A DNA stretch of 50,661 nt from Actinomycetota bacterium (GTDB taxonomy: Bacteria > Actinomycetota > Acidimicrobiia > Acidimicrobiales > Ilumatobacteraceae): the NCBI GenBank assembly GCA_009711295.1, contig WLST01000005.1, forward strand, positions 1-50,661. The letters run 5' to 3'. Each line of letters starts with the position of its first letter. Positions within the stretch are counted from its first letter, which is position 1. Of the stretch, positions 1-11,444 are shown piece by piece. A model generated the notes under the pieces. It saw only the letters and a program-made list of their open reading frames with translations. It did no database searches and was not told where the DNA came from. Position numbers and translations under genes: made by a program.

Positions 1-118
1 ATAAGTGTTCCCATGCGGTTAGCGCAGTAAGGCCCGTGGCGAGACCACCACGTTGATAGGCCGGAAGTGTAAGCGTAGTAATACGTTCAGCTGACCGGTA
101 CTAATCGGCCGAGGGCTT
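1..118 (+). rRNA. rrl: 23S ribosomal RNA, 3' end (partial)
   Basis: The first ~118 bases match the conserved 3' terminus of bacterial 23S rRNA: the GGCCGGAAGTGTAAGCG stretch and the final CTGACCGGTACTAAT segment before GCCGAGGGCTT. The gene runs off the left edge of the window. The 23S-5S spacer (119-199) holds a perfect 6-bp hairpin (166-181, TTTT loop), probably a processing element. The exact 3' end is approximate. Confidence 0.95.
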
Positions 119-199
119 GGTTAGATACACGCTCGTGCTTGCTCTGGAGTCTTTGAGGGACTTCACCCGAATTTTTTCGGGATCCCCTTGACAACAATT

Positions 200-315
200 T
201 TCGGTGGCCATGGCGGTGGGGTCACACCCGTTCCCATCCCGAACACGGCAGTTAAGCCCGCCAGCGCCAATGGTACTTGGAGGTAGACCTCCTGGGAGAG
301 TAGGACGCCGCCGAA
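200..315 (+). rRNA. rrf: 5S ribosomal RNA
   Basis: The ends pair to form helix I (TTCGGTGG at 200-207 with CCGCCGAA at 308-315, one G-T wobble). The interior carries the conserved CCCATCCCGAACACGG and AAGCCCGCCAGCGCC segments of bacterial 5S rRNA. It follows the 23S end by about 80 nt in the usual 23S-5S order and is followed at once by a terminator. Confidence 0.95.
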
Positions 316-326
316 TTAATCGAATC

Positions 327-357
327 AAAAGCCCCTCGCGAAAGCGGGGGGCTTTTG
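327..357 (+). terminator. Terminator of the rRNA operon
   Basis: AAAAGCCCC-T-CGC, a GAAA tetraloop, then GCG-G-GGGGCTTTT form a long GC-rich stem with T-rich 3' end, 12 nt after the 5S gene. This is a classic intrinsic terminator ending the rRNA transcript. Confidence 0.9.
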
Positions 358-397
358 TGTACCTACGATCATCACGTTGCACTTGTCAGTGCAGCAG

Positions 398-403
398 TAA
401 CTT
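398..403 (+). promoter_or_regulatory. Leaderless -10 element of marC
   Basis: TAACTT lies exactly 6 nt before the ATG at 410, so transcription should begin at or within a base of the start codon. A weak -35 (TTGCAC, 377-382) lies 15 nt upstream. No Shine-Dalgarno sequence is present. Confidence 0.6.
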
Positions 404-409
404 CACTGC

Positions 410-1027
410 ATGAACGCGCGTCTTTTCGGTGAGGTACTTGTGACAATGCTGGTCATTCTCGACCCACCGGGAAATGTTCCCATCTTTCTTGCGGTGACGC
501 GTCAATTGAATAACAAAGAACGTCACCGCGCAGCTGCTTTAGCGATTTGCACAGCATTTTTCGTGATCATGCTGTTTGCTCTTGGTGGTCAAACCATCTT
601 GGATTACCTGCATGTTTCTGTTCCTGCTCTGCAAGGTGCAGGCGGCTTGTTGCTGTTGTTGGTGGCGATGCAGTTGCTATACAACAAGGGTGGTGATGAT
701 GGTTTTCTGGAAGCAACACCCGAACAACGCACGTCAATTGCTCTCGTTCCATTAGGAACTCCGTTGCTTGCCGGGCCGGGAGCAATTGTTGCAACCATTC
801 TCTTTTTCAATCAAACACATTCATTTGGTGAGTGGATGAGTGTTTCGAGTGGAATAGCGCTTGCTCTATCGGTGTCGTTTATTGCAATGCGCTTCAGTGG
901 CATCATTCAACGCGTGGTGCGTCCGATGGGCGTACTACTTCTTGCACGTGTTGCCGGAATGATTCTTGCTGCAATTGCTGTGCAGATGATTGCCGATTCC
1001 GTCACGGCTTTCGCGCGTAACGCTTAA
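410..1027 (+). CDS. marC: MarC family integral membrane protein
   Basis: A 205-residue, highly hydrophobic protein with about six membrane segments. The N-terminus carries the MarC signature region (residues ~14-28, LDPPGNVPIFLAVT-like), and a PLGTPLLAGPGA motif follows near residue 115. Family length (200-220 aa) matches. MarC proteins were once linked to multiple antibiotic resistance but their transported substrate is unknown. The ATG at 410 is supported by a -10 element 6 nt upstream. The gene begins about 50 bp after the rRNA terminator and ends one base from the convergent DUF3467 gene. Confidence 0.85.
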   Translation: MNARLFGEVLVTMLVILDPPGNVPIFLAVTRQLNNKERHRAAALAICTAFFVIMLFALGGQTILDYLHVSVPALQGAGGLLLLLVAMQLLYNKGGDDGFLEATPEQRTSIALVPLGTPLLAGPGAIVATILFFNQTHSFGEWMSVSSGIALALSVSFIAMRFSGIIQRVVRPMGVLLLARVAGMILAAIAVQMIADSVTAFARNA

Positions 1028-1028
1028 T

Positions 1029-1340
1029 TCACTCTGCAGGGTTCACGTTTTGCTGTGGGATTGGACCGTAGGTTTTTTCGTAGCGATCTACGTTGTCGGC
1101 AATGGCCCGAGCGATTTCAAAAATCACTGAGGTGGGCACTTTGACGCGTGCAACAACTGGAGTCGGCACAAATAGTTCCCCCGATGCATCGTGTTCTGGC
1201 ATGCCAGCTACCCCAAAATCGAGCGTGAATTCATATGGTCCGTGCCAAACAGCGGCGACATTGGCATAAACACCAGCCTTTTTGTCGTCGGCGATCTCCA
1301 TACGCACTTGGGCTTGTTGCGGCACATTGTCATCAGTCAT
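1029..1340 (-). CDS. DUF3467 domain protein
   Basis: A 103-residue soluble protein matching the DUF3467 pattern: a GVYANVAAV segment, then a HGPYEFTLDFG strand (residues ~34-44), VVARVKVP, and a C-terminal helix ending in DNVDRYEKTYG. The biochemical role of DUF3467 is unknown; members are small stand-alone proteins found across bacteria. The ATG is preceded by TACCAT with a 6-nt gap and no Shine-Dalgarno, so it is probably translated from a leaderless transcript. It is divergent from the TPR gene and convergent with marC. Confidence 0.75.
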   Translation of the reverse strand: MTDDNVPQQAQVRMEIADDKKAGVYANVAAVWHGPYEFTLDFGVAGMPEHDASGELFVPTPVVARVKVPTSVIFEIARAIADNVDRYEKTYGPIPQQNVNPAE

Positions 1341-1346
1341 AGAGGC

Positions 1347-1352
1347 ATGGTA
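1347..1352 (-). promoter_or_regulatory. Leaderless -10 element of the DUF3467 gene
   Basis: On the minus strand TACCAT sits 6 nt before the ATG at 1340. It is 21 bp from the oppositely directed -10 of the TPR gene. Confidence 0.55.
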
Positions 1353-1373
1353 CCGATTTTCAGGTGAGCAACG

Positions 1374-1379
1374 TAGAGT
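1374..1379 (+). promoter_or_regulatory. Leaderless -10 element of the TPR-protein gene
   Basis: TAGAGT lies 8 nt before the ATG at 1388. It favours that start over the in-frame GTG at 1364, which would overlap the promoter. Confidence 0.55.
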
Positions 1380-1387
1380 GTTGCCCT

Positions 1388-2449
1388 ATGCCGAACGATC
1401 GTCCGCGCCCTCCACGCTCACAGAGTTCTTCTGGGCGCAACGACCGATCAGAGCGTCGTCCGTCGCGTGGTCGCGATTCCGACGATCGCCGCCCAGTTCG
1501 CGGTCGCGATTCCGATGATCGTCGTCCGTCACGAGACCGTGACTCTGATGAACGGCGTCCGGCACGCCCTGCGCTGACTGCTGCGGAACAAAAGTCGCGC
1601 GAGGTGTATGCCCGTACCGGAGGTCGTCGTACCGAAGGCACTGGAGCTCCCACTGCTCGGCCCGTGCGTAAAAAAGTGGAATGGGTCGATGAAGGTGCTG
1701 TGAAAAAAACAGCCCGAAAAGCAGTACAACGAGGTGCTACTCCACGTGGGCGTAGTCAAGGCGAGAATCGTGGCGAGAACCGAGTGCCTGGTATTCCTCG
1801 CAGTGATCGTCCGTTGCCATCTGATGTTTCACGCGACGTGGAAAAAGGTGTTGGCGTTCGCCAATCACAGTCGACAACAGAACGTTTGCAAAAAGCAATT
1901 GATGCTTTTGAGTATGAGCGTTATGAAGACGCCGCACGTTTGTTACAAGTGTTGTCACGTCAATTGCCAGGTATGGCTCTTGTGCACGAGATGACTGGCC
2001 TGTGTGCATATCGCCAAGCAAAGTGGCGCACCGCCGTTAATGAACTAGAAGCAACTCGAGTACTTGATCCTTCTCGTACCACCGTGTTGCCAGTTCTTGC
2101 CGATGCGTATCGCGCATTGCGTAGGTGGAGCAAGGTCAATCAGATCTGGACTGAGATCAAGGATTTGTCACCACATCCTTCGGTGCTTGCTGAAGGTCGC
2201 ATCGTTGCTGCAGGCGCACTGTCTGATCAGGGGAAACTAGCCGATGCTGTTCACCTGTTCGATTCTGTTTTAAATGTTCCGAAGCGTGTTCAGGATTACC
2301 ATTTGCGTCAGTGGTACATGGCTGCAGATCTCCACGACCGCTCTGGAAACATTGTTGAGGCTCGTCGCCTTTTTGCACGTGTGAGGCAATACGACGCTGA
2401 ATTTGTTGATGTTGCTGACCGTCTTTCCCATCTCGGGCCGCTGCGCTAA
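1388..2449 (+). CDS. Arg-rich, low-complexity plus tetratricopeptide repeat protein
   Basis: A 353-residue two-part protein. The first ~150 residues are disordered and strongly basic, with an 11-residue [D/E]RRPxRxRDSD unit repeated three and a half times (residues ~22-60). Residues ~165-350 are helical and TPR-like (for example YEDAARLLQVLSRQLPG, KWRTAVNELEATRVLDP, GNIVEARRLFARV). A TPR protein at this place, upstream of the HAD-tlyA-nadK-recN run, is known from other Actinobacteria (compare Rv1691). The Arg-rich tail could bind RNA or acidic partners, which is inference. It is close to the rRNA operon, but no functional link is shown. An earlier GTG (1364) is possible but less likely. Confidence 0.8.
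   Translation: MPNDRPRPPRSQSSSGRNDRSERRPSRGRDSDDRRPVRGRDSDDRRPSRDRDSDERRPARPALTAAEQKSREVYARTGGRRTEGTGAPTARPVRKKVEWVDEGAVKKTARKAVQRGATPRGRSQGENRGENRVPGIPRSDRPLPSDVSRDVEKGVGVRQSQSTTERLQKAIDAFEYERYEDAARLLQVLSRQLPGMALVHEMTGLCAYRQAKWRTAVNELEATRVLDPSRTTVLPVLADAYRALRRWSKVNQIWTEIKDLSPHPSVLAEGRIVAAGALSDQGKLADAVHLFDSVLNVPKRVQDYHLRQWYMAADLHDRSGNIVEARRLFARVRQYDAEFVDVADRLSHLGPLR
1451..1567 (+). repeat. 33-bp coding tandem repeat inside the TPR-protein gene
   Basis: About three and a half imperfect 33-bp units encode the [D/E]RRPxRxRDSD repeat. The units differ mainly at synonymous positions, so the amino-acid pattern is conserved better than the DNA, suggesting selection on the peptide. Confidence 0.8.
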
Positions 2450-2538
2450 CACCCCTTCGTTACTCTCTTCATATTGAGCTTTGCTCCTTCTCATGTGGCA
2501 CCTGGTGTCGCATCACAACAGTGAGAAATGGAGGGAAT

Positions 2539-2874
2539 ATGAACGTCGTAGTCATTCGTGGTGTTGTGCTCAATACCCCAGTGGAAAGAGTTTTAGGGTC
2601 TGGCGAATTTGCCACTTCATTCGATGTTGTCACGGAAAGCGATGAAGGCAGGCTGACGGTTCCTGTTAACTGGGTCACAACGGTCAAGACACTTCTGCAA
2701 GAAGGAGAAGAAGTCATGGTCAGCGGAAGTGTCCGACGCCGTTTCTATCGCGCTGGTGGCGCAGTGCAAAGCCGTACCGAGGTGCTGGCAAAACAAGTAC
2801 TCAATACGCGGCGCAAAGTTGCCGTCAAAAAGAGTCTTGCCGAGATCCAAAAAGAGCTCACACACACCTGGTAG
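2539..2874 (+). CDS. SSB-like OB-fold protein
   Basis: A 111-residue protein resembling the OB-fold domain of single-stranded DNA-binding proteins: N-terminal strand MNVVVIRGVVLNTPVERVLGSGE, then FATSFDVVT, a VPVNWVTTVKTLLQEGEEVMVSGSVRRRFYR segment like the SSB W/F/G-rich core, and RTEVLAKQV. It lacks the acidic DDDxPF tip that full-length SSB uses to recruit partners, ending in a basic tail and KELTHTW. Unlike most genes here, it has a clear Shine-Dalgarno (GGAGGG at 2530-2535). A second, minor SSB or related nucleic-acid binder is likely; the main ssb is expected elsewhere. Confidence 0.65.
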   Translation: MNVVVIRGVVLNTPVERVLGSGEFATSFDVVTESDEGRLTVPVNWVTTVKTLLQEGEEVMVSGSVRRRFYRAGGAVQSRTEVLAKQVLNTRRKVAVKKSLAEIQKELTHTW

Positions 2875-2943
2875 CACCAAAACTTCTTGCCTGCGAGTGC
2901 AAAATGGCTAGTGTTTTCAGAGAAGAACTTTGAAAGGCCAAAT

Positions 2944-3831
2944 GTGAACCAGCAGCAACTTACGCAAATGCGCACCGGTAAGGGCTTTATCGCCGCGTTA
3001 GACCAAAGCGGTGGAAGCACACCAAAGGCATTGAAGTTGTATGGCGTCGACGAATCTTCCTATTCCAACGAAGACGAAATGTTCGATGTCATTCATGCAA
3101 TGCGTAGTCGTATGGTCATGAGTCCAGCATTCACTGGCGAGCGTGTATTGGCCGCGATTTTGTTCGAAGGAACGATGGATCGCAGCATTGAAGGTGTGGG
3201 TAGCGCAGAGTACTTGTGGAACCGAAAGCAAGTCATCGCCATTTTGAAAGTCGACAAAGGTCTTGCCGATGAGGCCGATGGCGTGCAACTCATGAAGCCC
3301 ATGCCTGAACTCGACGCTTTGTTGGCGAAGGCACGAACGAACGGGATCTTCGGAACGAAAATGCGTTCGGTGATTAAGGTCGCAAATGCAAAAGGTATTT
3401 CAGAAGTTGTCGCTCAGCAGTTTGCGGTTGGTCGTCAGATCCTTGCTGGTGGACTTGTGCCCATCATCGAGCCAGAAGTAGATATCAATAGCCCAAGCAA
3501 AAAAGAAGCAGAAGCATTGTTGAAGGCCGCGCTACTCAAAGAACTCGATGCGCAACCTGCCGATCAGCCGGTGATGTTGAAGCTCACTTTGCCTGAAGAC
3601 GACAATTTCTATCTCGAACTAGTGAAGCACCCAAGCGTGTTGCGGGTTGTTGCGTTGTCGGGCGGTTACTCGCGTGACGATGCCAACACAAAGCTCAGTA
3701 AGAACAACGGTGTCATTGCGAGCTTCTCTCGCGCGCTCACTGAAGGTCTTTCTGCTCAGCAGTCAGATGCAGAATTCAATGCCGCACTCGACAGTGCAAT
3801 TGCATCTATTTACGCAGCATCAAATACCTGA
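2944..3831 (+). CDS. fba: Fructose-bisphosphate aldolase, class I
   Basis: 295 residues from the GTG at 2944. The start region ([20 protein letters not shown], then [13 protein letters not shown]) is diagnostic of the single-domain class I aldolase. The ILFEGTMDR segment and a VMLKLTLPE segment, which probably holds the Schiff-base lysine, follow. It catalyses reversible cleavage of fructose 1,6-bisphosphate to glyceraldehyde 3-phosphate and dihydroxyacetone phosphate in glycolysis and gluconeogenesis, in the cytosol and without a metal. The chosen GTG matches the family N-terminus and has GAAAGG upstream; an ATG-free extension to 2887 is unlikely. The stop is one base from the convergent DUF1015 gene. 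Confidence 0.9.
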   Translation: MNQQQLTQMRTGKGFIAALDQSGGSTPKALKLYGVDESSYSNEDEMFDVIHAMRSRMVMSPAFTGERVLAAILFEGTMDRSIEGVGSAEYLWNRKQVIAILKVDKGLADEADGVQLMKPMPELDALLAKARTNGIFGTKMRSVIKVANAKGISEVVAQQFAVGRQILAGGLVPIIEPEVDINSPSKKEAEALLKAALLKELDAQPADQPVMLKLTLPEDDNFYLELVKHPSVLRVVALSGGYSRDDANTKLSKNNGVIASFSRALTEGLSAQQSDAEFNAALDSAIASIYAASNT

Positions 3832-3832
3832 T

Positions 3833-5047
3833 TTAGTTCACTGCTAACGGGCGCATAGCAAGCCCTGTGCGCAATTTGGGAGTAAAAAATGTCGACTTCG
3901 GCGGCATCAATAGTCCTTCATCGGCCGTGCGGCGAATTTCCGCAAGAGATACTGGCCGAATGAGAACGGCGCATTGTGCATTCCCGGCCTTCAGGGCATC
4001 GAGCACTTCATGTGTGCCGTGCTGGTACGAAATACCGGCCGCATCGAGAGAACCCAGGGCAGTAGTAATTGCATGTTCTAGGCGTGCACTGTCGAGAGCG
4101 CGGACCTCAGCGAATTTTTCAGTTTTCTCGGTGAAGAGAGTTGTCGACCCATCTGGGCGCACGAGGCAGATGGCTTTTTCTGAATTCATCAGTGTCAACG
4201 TGTTTTCCGACAGGGTGCTGACACTCACGCGTGTGTAGAACTCACTCAGAATCTCTTCCATTTGAGAAGGGCTAACAGCAGCAATGAGACGGTGGATGGC
4301 GGCAATGCTCAACTGTTCTTCAACGAGCTCTGCAACGTATGTCATGGTGAGACCCGCTGCAGGAGCAAGTTGTGAATCGGCGCTGCGCATTTCGTCGCGA
4401 TAGGTACGTGAAATGGCGTAGCGATGGTGTCCGTCGGCAATGACCACGGGTGCACTGGCAATAGCCGATCGAATAGCGTCTATACGGTCTGTTTCGGTCA
4501 CGCGTTCAACGCGATGCACCACGCCGTCTTCGTCGGTCATTTCGCCCATGAACTCTCCTGGTGCGAGAAGCACCTGGGTGAGGCCGCTACAGAGCGATAA
4601 GCCCCACACTGGCGACAAGTTGCATTGTGTTGCTCGGGTGAGGTCGAGTCGGTCGGTTTTGGCCTTCGGTGTGGTTTGTTCGTGGGGGAGGACGCCTCCT
4701 GCCCCGACGTCTACGACTTCAAGAGCGCCAATGACTCCAACAGTGTGGCGATCTTTCCCTGTGGAGTCGCGAAACGACATGCGATACAACGTGTACGAGG
4801 GAGTGGGGTCTTGCGTGAGCACCTTGCTTGAGATCCAATCTTGGATATCGGTTGCCGCTTTTTGGTAGCGCTCTGGCCCGTCTGCATCGAGTGGGCAATC
4901 GACATGAACAATATTCCACGGACTTTGTTCGCCGTAGTGTGCGCGATCATCTGCGCTCAATACGTCGTAGGGCGGGGAACTCAGCGCAAAAAGTTCTGTT
5001 TGGGCATTGGTGTAGCGAAGCGCTGAGAATGGTTCAAAATGAGGCAC
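3833..5047 (-). CDS. DUF1015 family protein
   Basis: 404 residues with the DUF1015 hallmarks: N-terminal PFSALRYTN, SSPPYDVLSADDRAHY, a central VIADGHHRYAISRTYRDE motif (residues ~205-222) and a C-terminal MPPKSTFFTPKLRTGLAMRPL segment. The function is not established; members are soluble and often annotated as putative DNA-binding or HTH proteins without good proof. The ADGHHRY motif is the most conserved part of the family. The GTG start at 5047 fits the family, but no -10 or Shine-Dalgarno is well placed (TAGAGT directly abuts the GTG), so the start is uncertain. Confidence 0.75.
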   Translation of the reverse strand: MPHFEPFSALRYTNAQTELFALSSPPYDVLSADDRAHYGEQSPWNIVHVDCPLDADGPERYQKAATDIQDWISSKVLTQDPTPSYTLYRMSFRDSTGKDRHTVGVIGALEVVDVGAGGVLPHEQTTPKAKTDRLDLTRATQCNLSPVWGLSLCSGLTQVLLAPGEFMGEMTDEDGVVHRVERVTETDRIDAIRSAIASAPVVIADGHHRYAISRTYRDEMRSADSQLAPAAGLTMTYVAELVEEQLSIAAIHRLIAAVSPSQMEEILSEFYTRVSVSTLSENTLTLMNSEKAICLVRPDGSTTLFTEKTEKFAEVRALDSARLEHAITTALGSLDAAGISYQHGTHEVLDALKAGNAQCAVLIRPVSLAEIRRTADEGLLMPPKSTFFTPKLRTGLAMRPLAVN

Positions 5048-5065
5048 ACTCTAAGGGTGGCAGGT

Positions 5066-5929
5066 ATGGGTGCAACAAGCAAAACTGAAGGTGTGTCAGG
5101 CATCATTTGGAGCGATCTTGACGGCGTCATTTGGCGCGGGGCTTCGGTCATTAGTGGCGTACCCGAGAGCATTGCAACGTTGCGACAAGCGGGCTGGCAA
5201 GTCAATTTTGTAACGAACAATTCCTCAACGCGACTCGCCGATCAGGAAAAGAAACTCGGCGACATGGGTATTCCCGCCGTTGGCAATGTGGTGACGAGCG
5301 CACAAGCGGCAGCTTCACTCATTGCGCCAGCCGAAAGAGTGTTGGCCTGTTCAGGCCCGGGCGTCATTGAGGCAGTCCGCAACCGTGGAGCGCAGGTTGT
5401 CGACGTACGAGATGCTTTAACTGATACCGCATTTCTTCCATCCAGTTTTGATGCGGTGGTCGTGGGAATGCATCGCGATTTTTGCTTTGATTTTCTCCAC
5501 TTGGGCCTGTCGTGTCTGTTGGCAGGTGCACGCCTCATTGGCACGAACGACGATGCAACTTTTCCCACCGAGACAGGAATATTGCCTGGTGGGGGCTCGC
5601 TCATTGCGTCGTATGTGTATGCATCGCAACTCACGGCGACCATGGCGGGAAAACCACACGATGCGATGGCACAACTGGTTCGTTCCCTCGCCGGGTCAAC
5701 GCCTGCAGCCAGGCAGGTGATGGTGGGTGATCGGCCTGACACCGATGGTGCTTTTGCGCAGCGTCTTGGCATTGCCTATGCCCAGGTGTGGTCGGGTGTG
5801 CAAGAAAAGTGTGCTGGGCCCATAGATGGTGTTTCGTTTCACTACACAGGTAACACCTTTTGCGATATTGCAACGGAGCTCTTGAGCAGCACCAATGCAA
5901 CAGACGATCTTCGTCAGGCGCATCAATGA
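5066..5929 (+). CDS. HAD-IIA family hydrolase (NagD-like)
   Basis: About 287 residues. The nucleophile motif WSDLDGVIWRG (near residue 16), TNNSSTRL and GTNDDATFPTETGILPGGGS, and the C-terminal GKP...MVGDRPDTDGAFAQRLG metal site define a HAD subclass IIA phosphatase with a capping domain, like NagD, phosphoglycolate phosphatase or 4-nitrophenylphosphatase. It is the equivalent of the Rv1692 HAD that precedes tlyA in mycobacteria, which is described as a glycerol-3-phosphate phosphatase. The same role is possible but unproven here. The start is uncertain between ATG 5039, which overlaps the divergent DUF1015 gene, and ATG 5066. The end overlaps tlyA by ATGA. Confidence 0.8.
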   Translation: MGATSKTEGVSGIIWSDLDGVIWRGASVISGVPESIATLRQAGWQVNFVTNNSSTRLADQEKKLGDMGIPAVGNVVTSAQAAASLIAPAERVLACSGPGVIEAVRNRGAQVVDVRDALTDTAFLPSSFDAVVVGMHRDFCFDFLHLGLSCLLAGARLIGTNDDATFPTETGILPGGGSLIASYVYASQLTATMAGKPHDAMAQLVRSLAGSTPAARQVMVGDRPDTDGAFAQRLGIAYAQVWSGVQEKCAGPIDGVSFHYTGNTFCDIATELLSSTNATDDLRQAHQ

Positions 5930-6696
5930 AATCACGTCGCACATTGGTGCGTGAGGTGCTCCACCGTGGACTGTTGTCGAGCGCAGCCGAGGTGGAGGCA
6001 GCACTTGCCGACAACCGCGTGCGGGTGAACGGGGCAGTGGTGAGCAATGCTGCATCTTTGGTGGCGCCAGGCGATGCAGTGCATGTTGCGCCGATGGCTA
6101 ATCGGTTTGTCGGGCGCGGAGGAATCAAACTTGAGGGTGCTCTGCAACACTTCGGTATTCATGTTGGGCATCAGTACTGCCTCGACATTGGGGCCTCGAC
6201 CGGAGGCTTCACTGATTGCCTCTTGCAGCACGGGGCGGCACATGTAGTGGCAGTCGACGTTGGTCGTGGTCAGCTCCATCAAAAAATGTTGACGCACGCG
6301 GCGGTCACGTCGCTGGAAAGCCAACACATTTCACAATTGTCGCCGGAAGGTCTGCGCTCCCATTGGGGACCCGGTCATCATGGCCTTGCGCAAATTGTGG
6401 TGACCGATGTGAGTTTCACTTCACTTGCCCAATTGGTGCCCCACATTGTTTCTCTATCTTGCAACGGAGCTGAACTTGTTCTTTTGGTCAAGCCCCAATT
6501 CGAAGCCGATCGTAACGATGTGCCTGTTGGGGGGATCGTGGTTGATCCGCAGGTGCGGCAAGGAGCAGTTGATCGCGTTGCGGAGGCTGTGAATGCAGCA
6601 GGATGCCATGTTCATGGGCAATATGAGTCGCCGATCTCTGGCGCTGGTGGCAATATTGAGTTCTTCCTATGGGCAACTGTGCACACCGATGAGTAA
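5926..6696 (+). CDS. tlyA: TlyA family rRNA 2'-O-methyltransferase
   Basis: 256 residues: an N-terminal S4 RNA-binding domain (residues ~3-60, LVREVLHRGLLSSAAEVEAA, then LADNRVRVNG) and an FtsJ/RrmJ-like methyltransferase with GGIKLEGAL, the SAM motif CLDIGASTGGFTDCLLQHGA (residues ~85-105) and VTDVSFTSL. TlyA methylates ribose positions of 16S and/or 23S rRNA and its loss gives capreomycin resistance in mycobacteria. The ATG overlaps the HAD stop (ATGA), indicating translational coupling; nadK overlaps its end. Confidence 0.88.
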   Translation: MKSRRTLVREVLHRGLLSSAAEVEAALADNRVRVNGAVVSNAASLVAPGDAVHVAPMANRFVGRGGIKLEGALQHFGIHVGHQYCLDIGASTGGFTDCLLQHGAAHVVAVDVGRGQLHQKMLTHAAVTSLESQHISQLSPEGLRSHWGPGHHGLAQIVVTDVSFTSLAQLVPHIVSLSCNGAELVLLVKPQFEADRNDVPVGGIVVDPQVRQGAVDRVAEAVNAAGCHVHGQYESPISGAGGNIEFFLWATVHTDE

Positions 6697-7566
6697 AGAT
6701 ATGGGTATGGGTCTCGCACAGCCACCGTCCTTTCACCTGGGCTCGCTTTTGCTTGTGGTGAATCAGGAGCGCCCCGATGCCTGTGAAGCAGCGCTGCGCA
6801 TTCAAGCATGGGGCGAAGCGCACCAAGTTTCTATTGTGCATGCCGAAGATCTCACGGGAGAGCATTCTGCAACACCCGATCTGGTGGTGTCACTCGGTGG
6901 CGACGGAACCGTCTTGCGTGCAGTTCAAATCTTGGGTGGCCAAAATGTGCCTGTTCTCGGGGTCAACTTTGGAACACTCGGCTATCTCACCAGTGTGGAG
7001 CCTGTGCAATTACTCGAAGTGCTCGAGTCATTGCACGCGGGGGTCATGCCCACAGATGCGCACCTCGAGAATCGCATGATGCTCAGAATTCATGTGGCAC
7101 AAAAAGACGGTGGTCGGCACACACTACGTGCACTGAACGAAGTCGTCGTAGAAAAAGTGGAGTCAGGGCATACTGTGCGCTTAGAAGTAGCAATCGATCA
7201 AAGTGTTTTTGCCACGTATTCAGCCGATGGCCTCATTGTGGCTACACCCACTGGTTCTACTGCTTATTCGTTGTCGGCACGCGGGCCAGTTTTATCGCCA
7301 CAACATCGGGCAATGGTGTTAACGCCAGTATCTCCGCACATGTTGTTCGATCGGTCATTGGTACTCGACCCAGCTGAAGAAGTGTCCATTACCGTGCGTG
7401 GTCATCGCGATGTCACTTTGTCGGTTGATGGACTGCACTTTGTTGCATTAGGTCCAGAAGACACAGTGAGCGTGGTCAGCGACGCTGCTACGGCTTGTTT
7501 CTTGCATATTGGCCAACAGCGATTCCATCACATCTTGCGGCAGAAGTTTGGTTTAGGAGACGATTA

Positions 7567-7567
<1 letters not shown>
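6689..7567 (+). CDS. nadK: NAD kinase
   Basis: About 292 residues. It carries the GGDGT motif (VVSLGGDGTVLRAV, residue ~70), the LNEVVVEK motif, and the conserved ADGLIVATPTGSTAYSLSA block, all diagnostic of NAD kinase. It phosphorylates NAD to NADP using ATP or polyphosphate, setting the cell's NADP pool. The ATG at 6689 overlaps the tlyA stop by 8 nt and is the natural coupled start; later ATGs (6701, 6707) are alternatives. Order tlyA-nadK-recN is conserved in Actinobacteria. The stop overlaps the recN start (TAATG). Confidence 0.92.
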
Positions 7568-10871
<3,304 letters not shown>

Positions 10872-10874
10872 AGC

Positions 10875-11444
10875 ATGGGCTTCATCTCGCGATCGCGAAA
10901 GTCGTTGCATCGTTGGGCCGTGTGGACGCTCGTTGAAGATCACCTGGAAGATCCTTCTGGCGGCGCCTTTGTGCGAACCTATGTCGACTCTCCCGGTGCC
11001 GTTGGGGTAGTGGTATTGCATGTCAATTCTCTGAGCGAATTAAAAGGTGCTCACCTGTCGGAGGTGAAGACCACCTTGGTGCGCCAGTTTCGTGCTCCCT
11101 TCAGGGAAGACATGTGGGAGATACCTGCGGGAATGCGGGACGTTGACAGCGAACCTCCTGAACTCACTGCTCATCGCGAATTAGCAGAGGAGGCCGGGTT
11201 GGAAGCATCGGTACTCGTTCATCTGGGGTCAATGGCTTCCGCTCCTGGTATTACAAATTCAATGGTCGAAATTTTTGCTGCATGTGGATTGCGCGAAGTG
11301 CCTATCGACCGTCATGGTCCGGAAGAAGAACACATGCAGATAAGGGTCGTCTCTGTCGCCGATGCGCTCGAAGAAGTACGCCGTGGGGAATTGACCGATG
11401 CTAAAACCATTATTGGATTGCAGTGGGTGAGGGATCTCCTCTGA
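10875..11444 (+). CDS. Nudix hydrolase, ADP-ribose pyrophosphatase type
   Basis: 189 residues with a Nudix box AGMRDVDSEPPELTAHRELAEEAGL (residues ~92-116, split here as AGMRDV / ELTAHRELAEEAGL), preceded by VRQFRAPFREDMWEIPAG as in ADP-ribose pyrophosphatases. It probably hydrolyses ADP-ribose or related nucleoside diphosphates to AMP and a sugar phosphate. It starts 3 nt after pyrG and overlaps xerD by 22 nt; the pyrG-nudix-xerD order is conserved (compare Rv1699-Rv1701). Confidence 0.85.
   Translation: MGFISRSRKSLHRWAVWTLVEDHLEDPSGGAFVRTYVDSPGAVGVVVLHVNSLSELKGAHLSEVKTTLVRQFRAPFREDMWEIPAGMRDVDSEPPELTAHRELAEEAGLEASVLVHLGSMASAPGITNSMVEIFAACGLREVPIDRHGPEEEHMQIRVVSVADALEEVRRGELTDAKTIIGLQWVRDLL

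Noticed and set aside
188-193. TTGACA as a promoter of 5S rRNA
   Set aside because: No -10 follows at 16-18 nt, and 5S is normally part of the rRNA transcript.
1451-1567. 33-bp tandem repeats as a CRISPR-like array
   Set aside because: The units are directly adjacent without unique spacers, lie in frame inside the TPR gene and encode a regular Arg-rich peptide.
1360-1653. Minus-strand ORF rich in Arg/Ser over the repeat region
   Set aside because: It is the antisense shadow of the repetitive coding sequence; its own repeats just mirror the real gene and no start signal is present.
5047-5066. TAGAGT next to the DUF1015 GTG as a leaderless -10
   Set aside because: It touches the GTG without the 6-nt spacer, so it cannot serve that start; the DUF1015 promoter remains unresolved.
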